A DNA stretch of 22,705 nt from a virus, in the IMG/VR virus record IMGVR_UViG_3300046718_000717, positions 1 through 22,705 of that record; one strand, written 5' to 3'. The position numbers were made by a program, and so were the translations under genes. The notes below the pieces were generated by a model. That model saw only the letters and a program-made list of their open reading frames with translations. It ran no database searches and had not been told where the DNA came from. Positions within the stretch are counted from its first letter, which is position 1. Each line of letters starts with the position of its first letter. Of the stretch, positions 7,317-16,395 are shown piece after piece.

Positions 7317-9488
7317 TTAGGCCCCGTAGACGAGTGCGTACAGGTATGCCGCGTTCGGCACCACGCCCGTCCCGCTCGCCGCTACCCCACCGATCTGGTA
7401 GACATTCGTCCCCGGCGTCAGGATGACGTACCGCGAGAGCGTCGCCGTGCCCCGGTTCACCTGACCGCTGGTGAGATATTCCACCTCGCTGTAGGGAAAA
7501 ATGGCGGCAAAGCCCGCGCCGTTGACGTTGTTGATGAGTTGGAACTGTGTGCGCCCGATGGACGAACCGCTGTGCGAGACGACGAAACTGATCCACGCCT
7601 TTGCCGCGATGGTCGTCGAGATGCTGATCGATGGGCCACCCGTGATCCCCGCCACCAGTGATGCACCGAGCGCGGTCGGGTTGGTCGCGCTCTGGTAGTC
7701 GGTCGGGGTGTACTGTGCCGCGCCGAGCTTCTTTACGTAGGAGGTGTTGAGCGCCCCGACGAAGTTCGTGCCATCGAAATACTGATCGGCAATCACCTTC
7801 TGGAATGAGCCAACGGCGTTCGAGGTCGACAGTGCGATGGTGTAGCCCGGGCCGGTCCCCGACAAATCCGCAATCAGGTAGCGGGTGCCTGCACCACCCG
7901 ATGTGGTGGCGGTGGCGGTGGCGGTGATGAAGCGCCAGCGGCCCGTGATGCTGATCCACGAGGGGAAGTTGACGCCGCACGTGATCGACATGCTGTTGGT
8001 GGACGAGCCGATTTGCCCCTCGAAGCCCGGTGAGTTGTCGTTTTGCAGGCGACTGGCGAGGTTGGCATCGAAGTCGCCGCCCCCACGATCGCCGGAGCGG
8101 AGCTGTGCCGCCAGGATCGCCGCGCCCGTGTTGCCGGGTGGGCCGGTGACCGTTGCGGCGCCGGAGGCGATTGCCGCCAACTGCTTGCTCGCACTCAGTC
8201 CCGCCTCAACCGCATCCGTGATGTACGTGGCCGTCGCACCCGCGCCACCACTGCCGGTGTTGCCATCGGGTCCGTCGGTTCCCCGCCAGTCATCGAAGGT
8301 TGCCGTGGCGAGGTTGCCAACACCCGGCGGCACGAGGACGTAGCCGATCTTCTTTTCGCTGGCAAGGAAGGCCGCTTTGGTCGCGGAACCGGAGACGGTA
8401 CTCCCGCCGGCGCTGTTGGCGGTGGCGTGGATCGCACCGGATGATCCAAGCGTGATCGCCCACCAGACGTACCGGGTGCCATCGCTCGTGACGGTCGCAT
8501 TGCCGCCCGCGAAGTTGACCGCGTTGCCGCCCGCGTCCACGTATTTGCCAGCAGCGATGGCGGCATTGAGAGTGGAGGGGGAGAGCGTGACCGCAAACTC
8601 GTTGAACTGTCGTGGAGAGAGTAGGGAGGAAACGAAGTTACCACTTGCGTCGATGACGTTCTTCTCGCTACCGAGTACTCCCGTCCAGTAGCCGTTCCTC
8701 GAGACGGGACTAAAGTCACTCCTGATACGGAAGTAGCCGATCGCCAGTGCCGAATCGGTGACCGTGAGGATGTCCGAGGTTGGGGTGACGGGTGCGGCAA
8801 CGACCAGTGTTGCCCCCGCGCCGTTCAGACCTTTGAAAACCCCCCGCGTCCCCTGCACACTGCCGTCCGGGCCCCACTGTGCCAGCAATGCACCGAGCTC
8901 ATCGCGAAAGAGCAGGAACGGCTTCGACTGGCTCGCCACACGGTTGAACAGGATATTGGCGGCTTGCCCGTTGGCGTTCGGGATCGACGAGATGATGGCG
9001 CGAAGGTTCACTTCGCTGTCTGTCGCCCCACGCTTCACCACCGTGTTCACCGTATCGTTCGGGGTCGCCGTGCCAATGAGTGTCCCCAAAGAAAGCAGGT
9101 TGAGATTGGCAACATCGCTGCGACCGAGCAGCGTCGTGATCATCTGCGTCAGACTGTTCGCGTTGGTGGTGCCGCCGATGATGTAGCGGAACAGGAGGCG
9201 GAACATCGCGTCGATCGACGCCTGCGAATAGACGGCATTGAGGACATTCGCATAGGGAGTCGTTTCGCCAACGGTGCCGCCGCCGCCAATCTCGAAGATA
9301 TTGGCCGTGGGATGCTGGTTCTTGCCACTGAGGTTCGCAATATGGTCGTACGTATAGGCGGCGAGATCGTCACGGCCCCACGCCATCGTCGTCGCGTTGA
9401 CGGGCGTCCCGCCCGACCCCCCCACGTCGTCGACAAGGACGTGGGTGCCGGGGACAACAAAGGGAGACAGGTCAAGCGGGCTCGGCAC
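7317..9488 (-). CDS. Tail fibre-like / receptor-binding protein
   Basis: A 723-residue protein counted from GTG 9488, which follows GAGGAGG by 5 bases. An in-frame ATG at 9527 would add 13 residues, but it lies inside the hairpin 9512-9563 and has no SD. The protein is low in Cys and rich in Gly, Ser, Thr and Ala. It contains 'LFRDELGALLAQWGPDGSVQ', a motif type seen in appendage proteins, short collagen-like patches (GPDGNTGSG near residue 410, GPPGNTGAA near 450) and a C-terminal beta-rich region of about 220 residues that could be a carbohydrate-binding jelly roll. Its position between the distal tail protein and the hub fits a baseplate or fibre component. No enzymatic motif is visible; the family is inferred from composition and position. 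Confidence 0.65.
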   Translation of the reverse strand: MPSPLDLSPFVVPGTHVLVDDVGGSGGTPVNATTMAWGRDDLAAYTYDHIANLSGKNQHPTANIFEIGGGGTVGETTPYANVLNAVYSQASIDAMFRLLFRYIIGGTTNANSLTQMITTLLGRSDVANLNLLSLGTLIGTATPNDTVNTVVKRGATDSEVNLRAIISSIPNANGQAANILFNRVASQSKPFLLFRDELGALLAQWGPDGSVQGTRGVFKGLNGAGATLVVAAPVTPTSDILTVTDSALAIGYFRIRSDFSPVSRNGYWTGVLGSEKNVIDASGNFVSSLLSPRQFNEFAVTLSPSTLNAAIAAGKYVDAGGNAVNFAGGNATVTSDGTRYVWWAITLGSSGAIHATANSAGGSTVSGSATKAAFLASEKKIGYVLVPPGVGNLATATFDDWRGTDGPDGNTGSGGAGATATYITDAVEAGLSASKQLAAIASGAATVTGPPGNTGAAILAAQLRSGDRGGGDFDANLASRLQNDNSPGFEGQIGSSTNSMSITCGVNFPSWISITGRWRFITATATATTSGGAGTRYLIADLSGTGPGYTIALSTSNAVGSFQKVIADQYFDGTNFVGALNTSYVKKLGAAQYTPTDYQSATNPTALGASLVAGITGGPSISISTTIAAKAWISFVVSHSGSSIGRTQFQLINNVNGAGFAAIFPYSEVEYLTSGQVNRGTATLSRYVILTPGTNVYQIGGVAASGTGVVPNAAYLYALVYGA

Positions 9489-9511
9489 GGTGGCCTCCTC
9501 GGTTTGGCAAT

Positions 9512-9563
9512 CTTGAATCGTTTGCATGTGAGCGTCTCCACGCTACACGGCAAACGGTTCAAG
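9512..9563. repeat. Dispersed hairpin element, copy A
   Basis: Outer arms CTTGAATCGTTTGC and GCAAACGGTTCAAG pair over 14 positions with one T-G. Inside lie the non-pairing boxes ATGTG and ACACG, then an inner stem AGCGT/ACGCT with a 4-base loop (CTCC on plus, GGAG on minus). It fills the gap between the distal tail gene (stop at 9580) and the fibre gene (GTG 9488). No U-tract follows, so it does not look like an intrinsic terminator. Related copies lie at 17308-17361 and 17837-17892. Confidence 0.85.
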
Positions 9564-9579
9564 AGGTTTGCGGGATGCG

Positions 9580-10506
9580 CTAGTTGAAGAGACGGTTCCA
9601 GACGATGACGATCGAGCCACCGCTCGTCTGATTGCCGCCGAAACTAAAGAGGGCGATGGAGTTCTGGACGCCGGCCTGGACGGCGAAGTCGTAGCCCAAA
9701 CCGACGCTCGTGGTGATGAACTGCGAGACATCCGTGATCGCACCGGCGCGGGTCAGGAGGTAATCTTTTGCGCCAAAATCCAGGCGGAGCGCATCACCCA
9801 CGAGGAGTTTGAGCCCAACATTGACCACACTCGGCAACCCCGAGAAGGATTGAATCGCAAAGCCGCCATCACCCCCAAATGGTCCCGTCATCTTGATGAC
9901 CGCACCCGTATCGCTGACGGTGGGGATACCGCCTGCCCCCGCGACGGAGGCATCACACATCGTGGACGGGATCGCGAACGTGGTGCCGGTGATCGCGACG
10001 GCGGCGCTGCCACCCAGGCGAAAGCCGGTTTGCCCGAGCCGGAGGCCCGCGCCAAGGTGGCGGTCGGGATTGACGGGGGCGCGCTCGTGCCAGGGAGAGA
10101 GGAGTTCCCACTCGACAGTCAGGTCGGAGACAATGCCGTCCGTGATGCTATCGATTGGCGCATCGAGCAGGTAGCCGATGGCGTCACAGATGCGCTCGTA
10201 GCCATCGTCGTGGATGTAGACCAACCGCACCTGACGGCCGAGGTCCATGGCGCGGTTCAACAGGTCGAGCGTCGCATCGTTACTCAGGTGCGTGCGGGAC
10301 GTGAAGAACCGGGCACTCCATCGCCACTTGCGTGGCTGCGCGGGCGCACCGGTCGCCAGGAAGGGTGAGGAGCCATAGGGACTGTTGGCGATGGTGTAGG
10401 TAGCGTTGCGACGCTCCCAGCCGCTGTTGCCCGTCAGATGGATGCGCTGAAACGTAAAGAGGGTGCCGGTGGCCGTGGCGGATTCAAGTCGGTCGAGGTA
10501 GCCCAC
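9580..10506 (-). CDS. Distal tail (Dit-like) protein
   Basis: A 308-residue protein directly after the tape measure gene, the normal position of the distal tail/baseplate hub protein that connects the tail tube to the tip. The N-terminal half has the expected pattern: 'HLTGNSGWERRNATYTIA', 'WRWSARFFTSRTHLSNDAT', a 'GRQVRLVYIHDDG' strand and 'VSDLTVEWELLSPWH'. The second half (about 165-308) is beta-rich (ITGTTFAIPSTM, SIVIVWNRLFN) and may be a galectin-like or carbohydrate-binding domain, as in large Dit proteins. The start is GTG 10506, only 2 bases past the TAA of the tape measure gene, so re-initiation is likely. The assignment rests on position and fold-like pattern more than on a catalytic motif. 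Confidence 0.7.
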   Translation of the reverse strand: MGYLDRLESATATGTLFTFQRIHLTGNSGWERRNATYTIANSPYGSSPFLATGAPAQPRKWRWSARFFTSRTHLSNDATLDLLNRAMDLGRQVRLVYIHDDGYERICDAIGYLLDAPIDSITDGIVSDLTVEWELLSPWHERAPVNPDRHLGAGLRLGQTGFRLGGSAAVAITGTTFAIPSTMCDASVAGAGGIPTVSDTGAVIKMTGPFGGDGGFAIQSFSGLPSVVNVGLKLLVGDALRLDFGAKDYLLTRAGAITDVSQFITTSVGLGYDFAVQAGVQNSIALFSFGGNQTSGGSIVIVWNRLFN

Positions 10507-10508
10507 CG

Positions 10509-13500
10509 TTAGCCTGCCTTCCGGCCCGACCCACCCGTGCGGGTCGGGGTGAGGGCTGCCCGCAGTTGCGCCTCGATCGGTGCCAGGATGCTGCGGATGG
10601 TCGCGTCCACGTTGGGATCGGCATTGACGGTGATCGGGGCATTGACGGTAATGGATCCGCCGTCACCGGCGGAGACGACCCGATTGTGCAGCGGCGTCAC
10701 CACCGCCCCGCCCGGCGCGAACACCAGCTCGGTGAACGGGGTCATACCCCCGCCCGGTGCATCGCCAACAAGGGCGGAGCCGCCCGCTGGGATCGCGCCA
10801 CCGGCGGCGAGGCGTTTGATGGAGCCGCCGCCGACGGGTTGGGATTGGAGGAAGCCCGACGATGCGCTCTGTGCGCTCGTGACGGCCGCGCCAAGTGTTT
10901 GCGACAACTGATCGCCCGTTTGTCCGAGCAGCGTCGCGGCGCTTTGGAGGGACGCCAACGCGGCATCTGCCGTCGTTGCCAACTCCTGTTGCTTGGCAAT
11001 CTCGTCATCGATTGCCTTCGTGGCCGCCTGATAGGCCGCGTCCTCTCGGGCTCGCTGATCCTCGATCTGCCACTGCTGGATTTGGTACGCCTGGTCGCGC
11101 GCCGTGCGGGTCGCCTGGATCTGCTCGTCCTGTGCGGCGTTCGCGTCCTGCATGATCTGCGACTCGCGTTGCAGTGCCGCAACGCGATCCTCATGCACCC
11201 GTGCGGCATCCACCCCTTCCTGCTGGATGTGGTACTTGGCATCCTCATAGCGCCGCGTCTCCGCGATTTGCGCGGTTTTGATCCCGTCCAGTTGGGAGGT
11301 GAGGGTGTCTTTCGCCCTTGCCTCATATTCCTTCTGGATGAGCAGGTTCTCTGCCGCCAACCGCTTGGAGGCCAGCGTGCCCGGCCCACCCGCCTGTGCG
11401 GCGAATACCTCTGACGCGATCGTATTTCCCGCGCTGTTCGTCTGTTGCGCCTTAGTGATGGCGTTGAGTTGATCCTCGAACTGGCGCGAGGCGATGGTGT
11501 GGCTGCGATCGGCCGCCGTGCCCTGATCTTCGATGCCGCGCGTCGTATCGGTGTAGCCCTGATTTTCCGCGGTCGTCCGTGCCTGGATATCCTGCTGGGC
11601 CATACGGCGGTCATGCTGGCGCTGGCTGTCTGCCGCCTGATCGGCCCAGCCCTGCATCGTCTGTGCCCGACTCGCCGCCTGATCGGTTTGTTGCCGCTGC
11701 GCCACGATGGCGGCATGATCGGCTTCGAGCGTCTTCTTGCGGTCGGTCAGTTGGGTGATCTGCGACGCAATCTGCGCTTGAGATGACATCACGTCGAGTT
11801 GCTGGTTGAGATTGGCGGCAAGGGGACCGCCGATGATGTCGGTGATGCGCTGCTCATCCGCCGCGAGATTTCCTGTTTGGGAGCGAATATCTGAGAGCGC
11901 GTGCGACCACGCATCGAGGAAGCCGAGTCCTTGTTGCAGCGCGGCACTGCTGGCGGCTGCTTGCTCGCTCGGCAAGATGTCGGGGCCGAACTGGATCGCG
12001 GCCTTCTTCTGGGCAATCGCATCGAGGACGGGTTGCAGGTTCTGGAATGCCTGCGTCGCCGCTTGGACATCCTTCGGGTCCATCGCCGCAAAGAGGGATT
12101 TGATACCGGCCGTCTGGGTGGTGATCGCCGCCGTTGATGCCGCCAACTGTGACGCCGCGGCAATGGCGTCGCCAGCGGCGGCCGTGCCCGTCAGGTTCGT
12201 GGTGCCACCACCGGCAGCGGCGAGGTACGACTGCGCGCCTGAGTGGATGCCGAGCGCGGCCGCCAGTTCCGGTGACAGGCCGGAAGCGCCACCGGCGGCG
12301 CCGATGGAGACGTACTGCGCGCCTGCGCCGACCGCTTCGGTATGGATGCGACTGCCACCGACATCCGCCGTGCTGACCTGCTTGCCGCCGCCCATATAGA
12401 TGGCAACGTGGCCGTTCGTCGCATCGCCGTAGTAGACAAGGTCGCCCGGTTGCGGATCGGTCGTCACCAGCCCTTGCTTTTGCGCTGAGGCAAAGGCGGC
12501 ATTGGCGCTGAGCTCATTCTTCCCGGTCGCGCCCCGCTTGCCGGTGATCGCCTGCACGGTCTCTTCGACCCACTGCTCGCAGTATCCCGCCAGTTTGTCC
12601 TGATCGACGTCCGCGAGGGCCTTCTGGACGATCTGATCACGGACGGTGCTGGCAACCGCGTCATGGGTACCGGACGCGGCCGGGTACTGCTGTGAGAGAT
12701 CGCCATAGTAACTGACGGTGTTGGCGATGTTCGCTGCCTGCGACGTGCTCGGTGTGGCGCTGCCCGCGACGTACCGCTGCCGGACTGCCGTCAGGTTGCC
12801 CGACTGGTAATCGCCCGCGTATTGCCCCGTCGTCAGGTTCGTCGCCATCGCCCGGAAGAAATCGGTGAGGGAGGCGAACTTCGCGTAGGGGTCGCCCTCC
12901 GGACTGGTCACGCCGGACGACGCGCCCGGCTGGCCGGCGTACTTGATGCCCGCGAGATTGTTGCCCGCGAGCTGTGAACCGGAAATGTTGGTCGCGTAGG
13001 AGTTTTCAAACTTCATGAACGCGAGCAGGGCGCGCGGATCGACGTTCTTTTCCTGCGCGGCGGCGATGATCGCCGCGTACGCCTGTGGGTTCGCCAGCGG
13101 CCCGGACGTGACGATGCTGCCGTACTGGGACTGCGACAGGGGTTGGAACTGGTTCCAACCACCACCACCGCCGGCGCCACCTTGCTGCAAGCTGTCATTG
13201 CCATACGGCCCGCCACCGGTGGAACGGATCGTGGTCGGCCGCGCGTAGCCGCTGTCGCCCACCGTGCCGCCCCCTGGCTGCGCCCCGCCAATCTGTGCGC
13301 CGGCCGCGTTGGCGATGATCGTTGCCAGCGCCGGCGGTAGTCCCGTCAGGTGCGTGGCGATCTGGACGTCGATGGTCGCCTGATGGGGCTTCGCCAGCAG
13401 GTCGGTAATCTGTTCGAGCGCCTTGTCGGTATTCGTTTTCACATCGATGACGAGTTGCTGCGGCCCGCCCACCTTGCCGATCATGTCTCGGAGCGTGTCG

Positions 13501-15581
13501 TCGGCCTTTTTCAGGTCCGGGTAGTTCGCGGCAATGCCGAGGATGTCGCCGGTGGCGTTCCGCTGCAACCCCGTCTTCTGCTGGTCGATGTTGGCGAGGA
13601 TGTTCTTGTAGTTCGCGAGCAGTTGCAGGTCTTCCGGCGTGGCAATGCCGAGGGAGCGCCGGCGGTCGGCGTCACTGGCCGCACCCGTCACCTGGCCGCG
13701 GAAGGTCGTCAACTGCTGGATCTTCTGGTCGGTCTCCGTGAGGGTAAGCATGAACCCTTTGTAGGCGGTGGTGGCCGCATCGGTCGCGTCGGTCAGCCTT
13801 TTGAACTGCGCGGACAGCGATGCAAGGTTGTCGAGCGCCTGATTGCTCTGCCCAAGGTCACGCAGGCTGTCGCGGGCTTTCGCGAGGTCGGGCGCCACCG
13901 CGGCGAAGCCGGCAATCCCGTGCGCGAGATCGACGGTACCGATGACCTGAGCGGCGCGTTGATAGGCGGTCGTCAGGTCCTGGATATCCTGCTTCGCGCG
14001 CTGGATCTGCTCCGGTGTCGCCTGCGCGCCCGTCCCGGTGATGCCGAAAATGGCGCGACCGACATCCTCCGAGGACGCGCCGAGCGCCTGTGCCTGACCG
14101 GCCTGCTTGAGTGCATCCTGCAACTTCTCGTGCGCGGCGGTGGCTGCATTGACCTGCGTGATGTGGTCTTCGATCGCCTGGTTCAGTTCGCCGCTGAAGA
14201 GGTGGGAGAGGTCGGCGGCATTGCCATAGAGCCCGCCAAAGGTGTCCGACAGCGCCCGCCACTGCTGGCGCGCCTGGTCGGCCGTGAGTGCGCCCGTGCG
14301 CACCTGATTCGTCAGGTCGGCGATGGCACCGCTGGCCGCGCGCTGCTGGAGGAAGCCCGCACCGCTCACGGTCGGCGCGAAGTCACCGGCCGCACTCTGA
14401 TCCGCTGCGGGACCGGTGTCAATGCCCGGCACGTTGATCTTGCCCAGTGACTTCACCGCGCCAATCAGTGCGTGACCGGGCGACAGCGCGGCCTCCAAAT
14501 AGGGAATCGCACCCGTCGGGATCTTCCCCAACGCTGCCGCGACCGCTTCGGCCGCCTTCGTGATCGCCGTCAGGTCGTCAACGAGGTCCGTTGCCGCCTG
14601 CTTGAACTTCGGTGACGCCAGTGCCTCTGCTCCGAGGTCAACGGCCTTCGACAGTTCCTCGAACAGCGGTTGACCGATCCCCGCCATCTCCTGCCGAAAC
14701 GTGTCATTGAGGTTTTCCAGCTTGCCCGCAAACGTCTTCGATATCTGGTCCATCAGGTTCGGTAGTTGACTCATGCCTGCGATGATCGCCGTCGACGCGG
14801 CCGCCCCGGAGATCTTCCCCGTCTCCGCCATCTGCCGTGCCTTGGCCTCCGTGACCCCCAGTTGATCGGCAAGGAGTTTCCAGGCGGGGATGTTTGCCTG
14901 GATGAGCTGATTCATGTCCTGGGAGTTCAGTTTGATACTGTTGTGCATCTGGCCGAGGGCGAGCGTTACCCGGTCGAGCGTCTCGGAGTTACCGCCGGCG
15001 GCAGCAACGGCATTGCCCATCGCGGTCAGGTCGGGGATGACATCCTTCGCCGCAAACCCAACGGCAAGCAGGCGCTGCGCGTAGCGGTTCACCTGGTCGA
15101 AATCAAACGGGGTTTTCTTGGCGAAGTCCTGCAACTGCCCGAGAAAGTCGTTCGCACGTGAGGCGGAGCCGAAGAGACTGGTGAAGGCAACCCGCGTCTG
15201 TTCCAACGTGCTGTTGAAGCCGACGATCGCATCCGCAGCCGCGCCAATCCCCTTCGTGATTTGCACACCGATAATCGCGCCGATTGCCGCAAGGCTGCCC
15301 GTCATGATCGAGGAGACTTTCGATTCCAAACCGGCCAGGCGGTTCTCCGCCTGTGACGTGTCCACGTCGACGCGGGCCCGCGCCGTCGTCTGATTGATGC
15401 GCGTCAGCTGGGTGGAGATGCCGCCGAGTTGCTGGTTGACGGTGGTCGTGTTCGCGGCCAGGTTGATGCGCGCACTCTGCTGCCCGAGCAGCGCCACCTC
15501 CTGCCGGACGGCACGCAGCGTCGCCAGAATCTGGTCCGCGCCGGTCGCCTGGAGTTGTACCCGGACAAGGGAATCAGGCAC
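10509..15581 (-). CDS. Tape measure protein with glucosaminidase and NlpC/P60-like domains
   Basis: A 1690-residue protein that sets tail length and probably helps DNA pass the envelope. Residues about 120-280 fit the tape measure N-terminal domain (TRVAFTSLFGSASRANDFLG, KTPFDFDQVNRYAQRLLAVG). A hydrophobic stretch at about 94-118 precedes it. Residues about 810-965 resemble a glucosaminidase-type glycosidase (LLAFMKFENSYATN with Glu859; NLAGIKYAGQPGA). Residues about 990-1090 resemble an NlpC/P60 cysteine peptidase (GYCEQWVEE with Cys1001; GDLVYYGDATNGHVAIYMGG with His1058). About 1290-1570 is a long Gln/Arg/Ala-rich coiled coil. The start is GTG 15581, preceded by GAGGAG, 3 bases after the stop of the T reading frame. 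Wall-degrading domains inside tape measure proteins are known in other phages and are thought to open a hole in the wall at entry. Confidence 0.9.
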   Translation of the reverse strand: MPDSLVRVQLQATGADQILATLRAVRQEVALLGQQSARINLAANTTTVNQQLGGISTQLTRINQTTARARVDVDTSQAENRLAGLESKVSSIMTGSLAAIGAIIGVQITKGIGAAADAIVGFNSTLEQTRVAFTSLFGSASRANDFLGQLQDFAKKTPFDFDQVNRYAQRLLAVGFAAKDVIPDLTAMGNAVAAAGGNSETLDRVTLALGQMHNSIKLNSQDMNQLIQANIPAWKLLADQLGVTEAKARQMAETGKISGAAASTAIIAGMSQLPNLMDQISKTFAGKLENLNDTFRQEMAGIGQPLFEELSKAVDLGAEALASPKFKQAATDLVDDLTAITKAAEAVAAALGKIPTGAIPYLEAALSPGHALIGAVKSLGKINVPGIDTGPAADQSAAGDFAPTVSGAGFLQQRAASGAIADLTNQVRTGALTADQARQQWRALSDTFGGLYGNAADLSHLFSGELNQAIEDHITQVNAATAAHEKLQDALKQAGQAQALGASSEDVGRAIFGITGTGAQATPEQIQRAKQDIQDLTTAYQRAAQVIGTVDLAHGIAGFAAVAPDLAKARDSLRDLGQSNQALDNLASLSAQFKRLTDATDAATTAYKGFMLTLTETDQKIQQLTTFRGQVTGAASDADRRRSLGIATPEDLQLLANYKNILANIDQQKTGLQRNATGDILGIAANYPDLKKADDTLRDMIGKVGGPQQLVIDVKTNTDKALEQITDLLAKPHQATIDVQIATHLTGLPPALATIIANAAGAQIGGAQPGGGTVGDSGYARPTTIRSTGGGPYGNDSLQQGGAGGGGGWNQFQPLSQSQYGSIVTSGPLANPQAYAAIIAAAQEKNVDPRALLAFMKFENSYATNISGSQLAGNNLAGIKYAGQPGASSGVTSPEGDPYAKFASLTDFFRAMATNLTTGQYAGDYQSGNLTAVRQRYVAGSATPSTSQAANIANTVSYYGDLSQQYPAASGTHDAVASTVRDQIVQKALADVDQDKLAGYCEQWVEETVQAITGKRGATGKNELSANAAFASAQKQGLVTTDPQPGDLVYYGDATNGHVAIYMGGGKQVSTADVGGSRIHTEAVGAGAQYVSIGAAGGASGLSPELAAALGIHSGAQSYLAAAGGGTTNLTGTAAAGDAIAAASQLAASTAAITTQTAGIKSLFAAMDPKDVQAATQAFQNLQPVLDAIAQKKAAIQFGPDILPSEQAAASSAALQQGLGFLDAWSHALSDIRSQTGNLAADEQRITDIIGGPLAANLNQQLDVMSSQAQIASQITQLTDRKKTLEADHAAIVAQRQQTDQAASRAQTMQGWADQAADSQRQHDRRMAQQDIQARTTAENQGYTDTTRGIEDQGTAADRSHTIASRQFEDQLNAITKAQQTNSAGNTIASEVFAAQAGGPGTLASKRLAAENLLIQKEYEARAKDTLTSQLDGIKTAQIAETRRYEDAKYHIQQEGVDAARVHEDRVAALQRESQIMQDANAAQDEQIQATRTARDQAYQIQQWQIEDQRAREDAAYQAATKAIDDEIAKQQELATTADAALASLQSAATLLGQTGDQLSQTLGAAVTSAQSASSGFLQSQPVGGGSIKRLAAGGAIPAGGSALVGDAPGGGMTPFTELVFAPGGAVVTPLHNRVVSAGDGGSITVNAPITVNADPNVDATIRSILAPIEAQLRAALTPTRTGGSGRKAG

Positions 15582-15584
15582 GCA

Positions 15585-16282
15585 TCACTCCTCAGCAGCA
15601 GCGCGTGCCGCCGCAAACTTGGCCCGCACTTGCGCGTCGGCCTGCGCGGCGAATCGGGCTTCGCGCTCCTCATCCGTCTCGGGTTCGACCAGGGATTCCC
15701 GCAGCTGTGCGCGCATCGCCTTCAGTCCGATGCCGAAGATGCGCGCCGGGTCGGAGGCGGGCAGGCCCATCGAGGGTTCCTGCGAGCAGAACGTCTCGTA
15801 CCAGTCGCAGTGTCGTCTGAAGGTTATGGGGTCGGCTTCGACGAGGTCACGGATTTCCCAGACGGTTTTGTGGAGGGCAGCGGCGTAGCCAAGGAGAGCA
15901 TAGGTTTCTGGATAAAAGGGTCGGGTTCAGCGGCTTTCACTGCCGCCTCATCACGATAATCGGAGGTAATCTTGATCACGAACTCGCGTGCGGGCTGGTA
16001 GAACCAGGCGCCGATCGCCAGCGCCTCGTCGGTCGTCAGCGGCGTGTTCGTCTCACTGACAAAGCCCATCGCCGCAACCGTGGCGTCGTAGCGCGCCGTC
16101 GAGAGGTTCGGATTTTCCGCTTGCAGTTTCACCAGCGTATCGGCCTGGAAACCGTCGAGGCGGCGGAAGTAGTACGTGTCGCCGTCGATCTCCAGCGGCT
16201 GCGGCATGTACCGCTGCTCGCTCTTCTGTTTCAAGCGCGCGATGGCGTTCAGGCCATTCGGGCTCGCGCCGTTCTCGGACAT
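15585..16282 (-). CDS. Tail assembly chaperone GT, made by -1 frameshift
   Basis: The product is read from ATG 16282 to the TTT ending at 15914 (123 codons), slips back one base, and continues in the -1 frame for 109 more residues to the TGA at 15585. The joined protein is 232 residues. The sequence after the slip (YPETYALLGYAAALHKTVWE, then IRDLVEADPITFRRHCDWYE) reads as normal protein and is open in this frame with no start of its own. The last 60 residues are charged and helical. The pair of G and GT products before a tape measure gene is a hallmark of siphovirus tails; both bind the tape measure protein and recruit tail tube subunits. An ATG at 15770 exists in this frame but has no convincing SD. 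Confidence 0.8.
15824..16282 (-). CDS. Tail assembly chaperone G
   Basis: A 152-residue protein from ATG 16282 (SD GGGGAG, 4 bases upstream) to TAA at 15824. It starts MSENGASPNGLNAIARLKQK and has a beta strand followed by helices (PLEIDGDTYYFRRLDGFQAD; DEALAIGAWFYQPAREFVIK), as expected of G chaperones downstream of major tail genes. The last 30 or so codons after the slip site (KPMLSLATPLPSTKPSGKSV) are low in complexity, fitting a non-frameshifted tail with little constraint. An upstream in-frame extension to 16384 is rejected because it lacks an SD and reads as noncoding. Confidence 0.8.
   Translation of the reverse strand: MSENGASPNGLNAIARLKQKSEQRYMPQPLEIDGDTYYFRRLDGFQADTLVKLQAENPNLSTARYDATVAAMGFVSETNTPLTTDEALAIGAWFYQPAREFVIKITSDYRDEAAVKAAEPDPFIQKPMLSLATPLPSTKPSGKSVTSSKPTP
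15914..15920 (-). promoter_or_regulatory. Programmed -1 ribosomal frameshift site, C CCT TTT
   Basis: Read on the minus strand in the G frame, the codons are GAC CCT TTT ATC. The heptamer C CCT TTT fits X XXY YYZ, so both tRNAs can re-pair after a one-base backward slip. The -1 frame is then open for 109 codons into the T part. The position between the major tail and tape measure genes matches the conserved G/GT arrangement. Confidence 0.85.
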
Positions 16283-16395
16283 AGCACTCCCCTTTGTGGG
16301 ACGTGACGAGCCGGGCATTGGGGAGGGATGTGCCATCAGCCCCGCCGCCCCGCTCACCACCGTCACGCACCGCATCAACCGCAATCTGCACTCAA

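Noticed and set aside
9512-9563. An intrinsic terminator
   Set aside because: The stem is strong, but no U-run follows on either strand, and the same internal boxes recur in two other copies, which points to a specific element.
13350-14450. A 366-codon plus-strand frame opposite the tape measure gene
   Set aside because: It is antisense to a well-supported gene, with shadow-like composition.
15585-15770. A separate 61-residue gene starting at ATG 15770
   Set aside because: The same frame is open and protein-like well upstream of this ATG to the slip site, so it is the C-terminal part of GT.
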